From URNF01 sp045638005 (lineage in GTDB: Bacteria > Bacillota > Clostridia > Oscillospirales > Acutalibacteraceae), in NCBI GenBank assembly GCA_045638005.1, contig JAZUAN010000015.1, positions 1 through 19,169 on the forward strand: a DNA stretch of 19,169 nucleotides, given 5' to 3'. The notes below the pieces were generated by a model. That model searched no databases and had not been told where the DNA came from. It worked only from the letters and a program-made list of their open reading frames with translations. The translations under genes were made by a program, and so were the position numbers. Shown here piece by piece: positions 14,235 to 19,169 of this stretch; the stretch's first letter is position 1, and each line of letters opens with the position of its first letter.

Positions 14235-16136
14235 TCACACATCCATAATGATGGGTAAGATCATGGGGCTACGCTTGGTTTTACGGAAAATCATGTGAGA
14301 CAGTTCATCCCGTACGCGCATTTTCATCGTATTCCAATCGAAAGTATGACGAGAGCAGCATTCATCCAGCACTCTTCGCGCAATCTCACGCGCTTCGTCT
14401 AATAATTCTTCTGATTCACGCACGTATACAAAGCCTCTGGACACCACATCGGGACCGGCAACTACACAACCATTTTGCGCGTCAATGGAGGCCACAACAA
14501 TAATGATACCATCCTCGGCAAGATGCTTACGGTCTCGAAGCACGATGCTGCCGACATCACCAATACCAAGTCCGTCTACCAGCACCTGTCCGGCAGGCAC
14601 AGATGCAGTAATCTGCATCTTTTCAGGGGTAAGTTCTACCACCTTGCCAACCTCGGTGACCAAAATATTTTGGGGAGCCATTCCCATCTTTTTAGCAAGT
14701 TCGGCATGCTTTTGCAGGTGCTTTTGCTCGCCGTGCACCGGAATAAAGTATTTCGGGTGAGTAAGTCCCTGCATGATTTTGAGTTCTTCCTGACATGCAT
14801 GACCTGACACATGCACATCATACATGCGCTCGTACACCACATCGCAGCCGCGTTTCATCAATTCATCAATAACCTTGCCGACCATCTTCTCGTTGCCGGG
14901 AATGGGGGTAGCGGAAATGATGATATAATCCTCCGGTCCCACCTCCACACGACGATGGTCAGAAAACGCCATGCGGCTGAGCGCAGACATCGGCTCGCCC
15001 TGGCTACCGGTGGTGATAAGTGTCATCTGGTCCTTAGGATAGCGATCGATCATCTCAATATCCACGAGCAATCCTTGCGGCACATGCAGGTAACCGAGTT
15101 CGTTCGCAATATTCACAAAATTGATCATGCTGCGACCGGATACCGCCACCTTGCGGCCATCTTTGTGCGCGGCATCCATAATCTGCTGAATACGGTTCAG
15201 GTTAGAAGAGAAGGTAGCAACAATAATGCGTTTTCCTTCTGCGTTCTTGAACAGTTTTGCAAAGCTGTCACCTACCACCCGTTCGCTGGGGGTAAAACCG
15301 GGACGCTCCGCGTTGGTGGAATCGGCGAGCAGGGCAAGCACACCCTCTTTGCCGAGCTGACCGAAACGTGCAAGATCGATCATGGGACCGCTGGCAGGTG
15401 TACAGTCAATCTTAAAGTCACCGGTATGCACAACATAGCCGATAGGCGTTTTAATCGCAAGCGCCACCGCATCGGGGATAGAATGATTAACAGGAACAAG
15501 CTCCACGGAAACATCCCCAAAATTGATGGATGAGCCGGGATTGACCACTTGGATATTTGCCTGTACGTTGCGCTCTTTGAGTTTAGATTCGATTAGTGCT
15601 GCCGTCAGACGAGTAGCATACACCGGCAGTTTAAACTGGGAAAGCAGATACGGCAATGCGCCGATATGATCCTCATGACCGTGTGTGATAATAACGCCTT
15701 GAATACGGTCTTTATTTTTCTCCACATACGTGAAATCAGGTAAAACGATATCCACGCCCAGCATATCCTCGTCAGGAAATGACATACCGCAATCGATTAA
15801 AAATGCGGAATTGCCGTATTCAAAAAGAGTAATATTCTTGCCGATCTCATTTAAGCCACCCAAAAAGGTCAGTTTGGCAGGTTTTTGCGGCACCTGCGGG
15901 CGTTCTTTCTTGTAATTGCGGCGAGGTGCTGAATTTTGCTTGTTACTCGCAGTGTTTTGCGAACGGTTGCCGCCGTTTGTTTTGTTGGGTGTTGACTTCT
16001 TGTTAGCACCCGCAGCACCATGAGAAGCAGGTGCTTTTGCAGATTTGGCATCCTTTTGCTGCCGTGTAGTACGATACTTTTTCTGCTTTTGCTGTTCCTT
16101 GATACTGCCTTGTGTTCTTTTTTCTGTTGTTGTCAC
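14235..16136 (-). CDS. rnjA: Ribonuclease J with a long basic N-terminal extension
   Basis: RNase J is a metallo-beta-lactamase/beta-CASP nuclease with 5'-3' exonuclease and endonuclease activity, central to mRNA decay and rRNA maturation. The metal motif HGHEDHIGALPYL begins at 152; VHTGDFKID, LADSTNAERPGFTPSE, the beta-CASP segment ATFSSNLNRIQQ and SGHACQEEL follow. I chose GTG 16136 because GGAGG lies 6 nt before it, giving 633 residues. The core starts near residue 89 (LTFLGGLNEIGKN), so about 88 residues rich in Lys, Gln, Asn, Thr and Ala precede it, far more than in B. subtilis RNase J1 (about 555 residues in total). It is the first gene of the operon and has a long structured leader. 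Whether it corresponds to J1 or J2 cannot be fixed by eye. Confidence 0.95.
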   Translation of the reverse strand: MTTTEKRTQGSIKEQQKQKKYRTTRQQKDAKSAKAPASHGAAGANKKSTPNKTNGGNRSQNTASNKQNSAPRRNYKKERPQVPQKPAKLTFLGGLNEIGKNITLFEYGNSAFLIDCGMSFPDEDMLGVDIVLPDFTYVEKNKDRIQGVIITHGHEDHIGALPYLLSQFKLPVYATRLTAALIESKLKERNVQANIQVVNPGSSINFGDVSVELVPVNHSIPDAVALAIKTPIGYVVHTGDFKIDCTPASGPMIDLARFGQLGKEGVLALLADSTNAERPGFTPSERVVGDSFAKLFKNAEGKRIIVATFSSNLNRIQQIMDAAHKDGRKVAVSGRSMINFVNIANELGYLHVPQGLLVDIEMIDRYPKDQMTLITTGSQGEPMSALSRMAFSDHRRVEVGPEDYIIISATPIPGNEKMVGKVIDELMKRGCDVVYERMYDVHVSGHACQEELKIMQGLTHPKYFIPVHGEQKHLQKHAELAKKMGMAPQNILVTEVGKVVELTPEKMQITASVPAGQVLVDGLGIGDVGSIVLRDRKHLAEDGIIIVVASIDAQNGCVVAGPDVVSRGFVYVRESEELLDEAREIARRVLDECCSRHTFDWNTMKMRVRDELSHMIFRKTKRSPMILPIIMDV

Positions 16137-16308
16137 AATGTTCCTCCGTTTCAAATTCAAAGGAGCGATACATACACGCTCCGGATGCAAAAACAGCGAA
16201 AGGGCGGTTCCTGTTTTCGCATCGGTTTATAAAATATACTCACAAACTGTGAGAAAAACAGAATACATCTGTTTCTATGTCATAAAAAATAAGCGCTGGC
16301 TCTCTAAT
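16137..16308 (-). promoter_or_regulatory. Structured 5' leader of rnjA (four stem-loops)
   Basis: On the minus strand, between the predicted start site and GTG 16136, four stem-loops follow one another: 16256-16274 (7 pairs), 16239-16253 (6 pairs), 16184-16223 (13 pairs with one wobble, 14-nt loop) and 16162-16182 (6 pairs, 9-nt loop). None is followed by a T-run, so control of transcription termination is unlikely. The segment CTGTTTTT occurs twice and its partner AAACAG twice, so the first and third hairpins can exchange arms. I know of no named family that matches. Confidence 0.55.
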
Positions 16309-16314
16309 TTATAT

Positions 16315-16343
16315 ATAATACTCTAATAAGACGCAAATGTCAA
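16315..16343 (-). promoter_or_regulatory. Promoter of the rnjA-ftsH operon
   Basis: On the minus strand a perfect TTGACA (16338-16343) is followed by a 17-base spacer and TATTAT (16315-16320). It is the only strong promoter I found for the seven minus-strand genes, whose gaps are otherwise 42 bases or less. Confidence 0.85.
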
Positions 16344-16399
16344 GATACGCCTTTCTTTTCCAGTATGGGCAACTTTTTTGATTTTCACTCTTGTATATC

Positions 16400-16427
16400 C
16401 TGAAAAATCTGCTAAAATTGGTATAAA
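16400..16427 (+). promoter_or_regulatory. Possible promoter of rnhA
   Basis: CTGAAA (16400-16405), 16 bases, then TATAAA (16422-16427) is one candidate. TTGTAT (16391-16396), 16 bases, then TAAAAT (16413-16418) is another. Both lie in the divergent region shared with the rnjA promoter, and I cannot decide between them. Confidence 0.4.
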
Positions 16428-16458
16428 CGACCGATTATTTTCTACGGAGGTCTTTTAA

Positions 16459-16899
16459 ATGAAGCATATTGAATTGTTCACAGACGGCGCTTGCTCCGGC
16501 AATCCCGGCCCCGGCGGATGGGGCGCCATTTTACGCTATAACGGCATAGAAAAAGAGTTGTCCGGCGGTGAAGCAGAAACTACCAACAACCGCATGGAAC
16601 TCACAGCGGTCATTCGCGGTCTTGCCGCTTTAAAGGAGCCTTGCGCCGTCACGCTGACCAGTGATTCAAAATACGTACTGGATGCCCTACTTAAAGGGTG
16701 GGTATATAGCTGGAAGAAAAACGGCTGGAAAAAAGCCGATAAAAAACCGGCACTCAATGTAGATTTGTGGGAAGAACTGCTCTCATTATTGGAAATCCAT
16801 ACAGTAGATTTCAACTGGGTACACGGTCACCAAGGACATCCGGAAAATGAACGCTGTGACGCGCTTGCGGTGGCAGCATACCAAAAATATTTAGCTTGA
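16459..16899 (+). CDS. rnhA: Ribonuclease HI
   Basis: The enzyme cuts the RNA strand of RNA-DNA hybrids, removing primers and R-loops. At 146 residues it is the standard single-domain form. The first acidic residue is in LFTDGACSGNPGPGGW (Asp9), the second is Glu47 in NNRMELTAV, the third is Asp69 in SDSKYV, and the fourth is Asp134 in ENERCDALA. His124 lies in the VHGHQGHPEN loop, so all expected catalytic positions are kept. The basic protrusion WKKNGWKKADKKP is present. GGAGG (16446-16450) lies 8 nt before the ATG. It diverges from rnjA, and I see no clear terminator before the ribU promoter. Confidence 0.97.
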   Translation: MKHIELFTDGACSGNPGPGGWGAILRYNGIEKELSGGEAETTNNRMELTAVIRGLAALKEPCAVTLTSDSKYVLDALLKGWVYSWKKNGWKKADKKPALNVDLWEELLSLLEIHTVDFNWVHGHQGHPENERCDALAVAAYQKYLA

Positions 16900-16948
16900 A
16901 TGTATCGCAAAGTGATATTGCTTTACACTTGAAATTTCCGCACAGCTA

Positions 16949-16976
16949 TTGACTTTTTTAAATAGTGTGCTATACT
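16949..16976 (+). promoter_or_regulatory. Promoter of the FMN riboswitch-ribU unit
   Basis: TTGACT (16949-16954), 16 bases, then TATACT (16971-16976). The predicted start lies at the first bases of the FMN element. Confidence 0.8.
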
Positions 16977-16984
16977 GAAAACAA

Positions 16985-17096
16985 TCTTCGGGGCGGGGTG
17001 CAATTCCCCACCGGCGGTACAGTCCGCGAACGCTTTTCAAAAGCGCCGATCCGGTGAAATTCCGGAACCGACGGTTACAGTCCGGATGGAAGAAGA
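16985..17096 (+). promoter_or_regulatory. FMN riboswitch (RFN element)
   Basis: The conserved RFN core is present: the GGGGCGGGGTGCAATTCCCC opening, CCGGCGGTACAGTCCGCGA, then GCCGATCCGGTGAAATTCCG, GAACCGACGGTTACAGTC and CGGATGGAAGA. The closing helix P1 pairs TCTTC (16985-16989) with GAAGA (17092-17096). It precedes a terminator and a riboflavin transporter gene, so FMN binding should switch off ribU. Confidence 0.97.
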
Positions 17097-17114
17097 CCAT
17101 ATAGGTGCTTTTTG

Positions 17115-17153
17115 ATACCTTGCGGTCTTTCACTCGCAAGGTATTTTATTTTT
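17115..17153 (+). terminator. Terminator of the FMN riboswitch
   Basis: ATACCTTGCG (17115-17124) pairs perfectly with CGCAAGGTAT (17135-17144), followed by a T-rich run to 17153. It is the expected expression platform of the FMN element: ligand binding should favour it and stop transcription ahead of ribU. Confidence 0.9.
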
Positions 17154-17165
17154 GGAGGTACTTAT

Positions 17166-17822
17166 ATGAACCAAAACAGTTGGCACTTACGCCGCTTGAC
17201 AGCGATGGCAATGCTCACCGCTCTGGCATTTGTTACGGTTGCCCTTATCCGTATTCCGGTGGTTTTATTTTTGAGTTATGAGCCGAAAGACGTGCTGCTC
17301 ACCATCGGCGGCTTTTTATTCGGTCCTATCCCCGGTATAATTACTTGTGTGGTTGTCGCATTAGTAGAGATGGTAACCATCAGTTCAACAGGCCCTATCG
17401 GTATGCTGATGAATTGCGTATCATCCTGTTTGTTCGTTGGGACTGCCAGTCTTATTTACAGCCGCAAAAAAACGCTGTCCCGCGCCATCATCGGCTTGAT
17501 TGCAGGCACCCTTCTCACAACCGCAGGTATGCTGCTTTGGAACTATCTCATAACCCCTTTGTACATGGAAACGCCGCGCGAGGCGATCGCTCAAATGCTT
17601 TTGCCGATATTTTTACCTTTTAACCTTCTCAAATGCGGTCTCAATGCAGCTTTCACAATGCTATTATACAAAAGCGCTTCTTCCGTACTTCGCGCCGCTC
17701 ATCTGTTGCCTAAGGAAAACGGCACTCCCGCCCCCCGCAACCGACTTTTAATACCTATGATCGCTTTTGCGGTGGTGGCTACTTTGGTGCTGATTTTACT
17801 TGCTTGGCGCGGTATTATATAA
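17166..17822 (+). CDS. ribU: Riboflavin ECF transporter substrate-binding (S) component
   Basis: RibU binds riboflavin in the membrane and works with a shared energising module (EcfA, EcfA', EcfT) encoded elsewhere. The protein has 218 residues with about six hydrophobic helices. The N-terminal region has the ECF S-component arrangement: AMLTALAFVTVALIRIP, then FLSYEPKDVLLTIGGFLFGP, close to known RibU proteins, then VVALVEMVTIS. A positively charged C-terminal stretch with PRNRLL precedes the last helix. ATG 17166 is chosen because TTGGAGG lies 7-8 nt before it; the longer frame to 17112 would include the riboswitch terminator. The FMN riboswitch upstream fixes the substrate as riboflavin with good confidence. 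Confidence 0.94.
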   Translation: MNQNSWHLRRLTAMAMLTALAFVTVALIRIPVVLFLSYEPKDVLLTIGGFLFGPIPGIITCVVVALVEMVTISSTGPIGMLMNCVSSCLFVGTASLIYSRKKTLSRAIIGLIAGTLLTTAGMLLWNYLITPLYMETPREAIAQMLLPIFLPFNLLKCGLNAAFTMLLYKSASSVLRAAHLLPKENGTPAPRNRLLIPMIAFAVVATLVLILLAWRGII

Positions 17823-17830
17823 ATTCTGTA

Positions 17831-17859
17831 TTGACAAACCTTTTCACCTTTGTTATACT
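17831..17859 (+). promoter_or_regulatory. Promoter of the SAM riboswitch-metK unit
   Basis: A perfect TTGACA (17831-17836), 17 bases, then TATACT (17854-17859). It lies 8 bases after the ribU stop, so metK is transcribed separately. Confidence 0.9.
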
Positions 17860-17879
17860 GTTTTGCGAATTGAATAGTC

Positions 17880-17973
17880 CTTATCAAGAGCGGCGGAGGG
17901 AACAGGCCCGATGATGCCCGGCAACCTGCGAAAAGCAAGGTGCTAAATCCTGCGGTTTTGACCGAAAGATGAG
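17880..17973 (+). promoter_or_regulatory. SAM-I riboswitch (S-box)
   Basis: The S-box signature is clear: CTTATCAAGAGCGGCGGAGG, then ACAGGCCCGATGATGCCCGG, CAACC and AAGGTGCTAAATCC. The hairpin CGGTTTTGACCG forms P4. P1 pairs CTTATC (17880-17885) with GATGAG (17968-17973). Placed before metK, it provides feedback: SAM binding should favour the terminator at 17990-18014. Confidence 0.97.
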
Positions 17974-17989
17974 GTTTTCTCGCACTTTC

Positions 17990-18014
17990 ACCGCTCGGTC
18001 AACGAGCGGTTTTT
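17990..18014 (+). terminator. Terminator of the SAM riboswitch
   Basis: ACCGCTCG (17990-17997) pairs with CGAGCGGT (18003-18010) around a five-base loop, followed by TTTTT and further T. It is the transcription stop controlled by the S-box. Confidence 0.92.
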
Positions 18015-18042
18015 GTTTTGTAATTTTTAGGAGGTTTTGAAT

Positions 18043-19148
18043 ATGGCAAGATATTTTTTTACATCTGAATCTGTAACCGAAGGACATCCCGATAAGGTAT
18101 CTGACCAGATTTCCGACGCTGTGCTGGATGAAATCCTCGCACAGGATCCCAATTCCCACGTTGCGTGCGAAACGGTCGCCACTACCGGTATGGTGATGGT
18201 GATGGGTGAAATTTCCACCACAGCAAAGGTGGATATCCCCGCAACCGTGCGCCGCGTGGTGCTGGACATCGGTTATAACGGCAAAGACGGCAACTTTGAC
18301 GGCAACACCTGCGAGGTGAATGTCAAATTGGACGAGCAGTCCCCCGATATTGCCATGGGCGTTAACGACGCTCTCGAAGGTCGCGGCAGCGAAAAATCTG
18401 ATCCGTATGATCAGATTGGCGCAGGCGACCAGGGGTTGATGTTCGGTTATGCTTGCAATGAAACTCCCGAACTGATGCCGCTCCCCATCTCTTTGGCGCA
18501 CAAACTGGCTTTACAACTCACCCGCGTGCGCAAAGACGGCACCCACCCCTATCTCCAGCCGGACGGCAAAACGCAAGTTACGGTGGAATACGACGAGCAG
18601 AATAAGCCCGTGCGCGTAGATGCCGTAGTCGTATCTACCCAGCATACTTCCGACACCGATCTTGATACCATCCGCAAGGATGTTATTGCAGACGTCATCT
18701 CCCCCATCATTCCCAAAGAACTGATGGATGAAAACACAAAGATCTACGTTAACCCCACCGGCCGTTTTGTTGTGGGCGCTCCGCAGGGTCATACCGGACT
18801 TACCGGCAGAAAGATCATCGTGGATACCTATGGCGGTTATGGTCGTCACGGCGGCGGTGCCTTCTCCGGCAAAGACCCGACCAAGGTAGACCGTTCCGCT
18901 TCCTACATGGCACGATATGCTGCGAAAAATCTGGTTGCTGCCGGTCTTGCTGACCGCTGCGAAGTGCAGGTAGCATACGCAATCGGCGTTGCACGTCCCG
19001 TGTCCGTGTTGGTCGATACCGCCGGCACCGGCAAATACAGCGATGAACAACTGGCAAAAGCGGTAGAAAAGGTATTTGATTTCCGTCCTGCTGCCATTAT
19101 TGACACCTTAAAGCTTCGCCGTCCCGGCTACCGCGCGCTTGCCGCTTA
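18043..19148 (+). CDS. metK: S-adenosylmethionine synthetase, 3' end missing (contig edge)
   Basis: MetK makes SAM from methionine and ATP. Residues 1-368 are normal: FFTSESVTEGHPDKVSDQ at 5-22 with the catalytic His, GAGDQGLMFGYA at 126-137, and the phosphate loop GGGAFSGKDPTKVDRS at 270-285. ATG 18043 is chosen because AGGAGG lies 8 nt before it; an in-frame TTG at 18037 is too close to that site. The reading frame stops at TAA 19147-19149 directly after RPGYRALAA, where the family continues with Tyr and GHFGR and about 25 further residues. I take the stop as false: only TA of the Tyr codon is genomic, and the next A begins an adapter-like tail at 19149-19169. The gene is therefore truncated by the contig end, not naturally short. 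Confidence 0.96.
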
Positions 19149-19169
19149 AAGTCGGATCGTAGCCATGTC
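19149..19169 (+). other. Residual sequencing adapter at the contig end
   Basis: The last 21 bases are AA followed by GTCGGATCGTAGCCATGTC. From memory this equals the start of the MGI/BGISEQ read-2 adapter. It does not continue the metK coding sequence in any frame. It is best treated as library sequence left in the assembly, not as chromosome. Confidence 0.9.

Noticed and set aside
14811..15533. A 240-residue plus-strand frame inside rnjA
   Set aside because: It is the complement of the RNase J core, rich in His and Arg as expected for antisense reading, with no start signal.
18043..19149. metK as a pseudogene or a naturally short MetK
   Set aside because: The stop is explained by an adapter-like tail beginning in the Tyr codon; all visible residues of the enzyme are intact.
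1..19169. CRISPR arrays, prophage genes, toxin-antitoxin pairs or biosynthetic clusters
   Set aside because: No regularly spaced repeats and no matching gene families were seen on either strand; the region is mostly housekeeping.

Overview
The window looks like a contig from an anaerobic Firmicute of class Clostridia, probably an Oscillospirales/Ruminococcaceae-type gut bacterium. I base this on gene content and order (T-box-pheST, ireB, and rnjA-gdpP-rplI-dnaB-tilS-hpt-ftsH), GGAGG ribosome binding sites, sigma-A promoters, and T-box, FMN and SAM-I leader RNAs. Base composition is intermediate, except for one clearly AT-rich gene at 5455-6000. No phage, plasmid, transposase or CRISPR signal is present. 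Almost everything is housekeeping.

Layout. 1-330: two tRNA genes on the minus strand, Trp(CCA) and an Ile2-like CAT tRNA, with their promoter, followed by a large hairpin at the left edge. 436-837: a small UspA-like protein. 838-4618: a Phe-specific T-box leader, then pheS and pheT. 4623-5316: a promoter, ireB and an unrecognised 97-residue protein, closed by a strong hairpin terminator. 5317-6124: an AT-rich DUF4304 gene with its own promoter, flanked by terminators and hairpins. 6175-6408 (minus): a small single-span membrane protein with its own near-consensus promoter, which lies across the end of ftsH. 6468-16136 (minus): seven closely packed genes read as rnjA, gdpP, rplI, dnaB, tilS, hpt, ftsH, driven by a near-consensus promoter and a roughly 170-nt leader with four stem-loops. 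16459-19148 (plus): rnhA, then ribU behind an FMN riboswitch, then metK behind a SAM-I riboswitch.

How the genes work together. The window combines aminoacylation (pheST), tRNA supply and modification (an Ile2 tRNA and TilS, the enzyme that makes this tRNA type decode AUA), RNA turnover (RNase J, RNase HI), replication (DnaB), c-di-AMP breakdown (GdpP), membrane proteolysis (FtsH), purine salvage (Hpt) and cofactor supply (RibU, MetK). Three units are controlled by ligand-sensing leaders: uncharged tRNA-Phe, FMN and SAM.

The least ordinary points are as follows. (1) The last 21 bases match, from memory, an MGI/BGI sequencing adapter; they create a false stop in metK, which is therefore truncated by the contig end. 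(2) The rnjA leader is highly structured and has competing pairings. (3) RNase J carries a basic extension of about 88 residues. (4) Two short proteins of unknown function (97 and 77 aa) and an AT-rich DUF4304 gene sit between housekeeping units. I do not see a clearly new multi-gene system.
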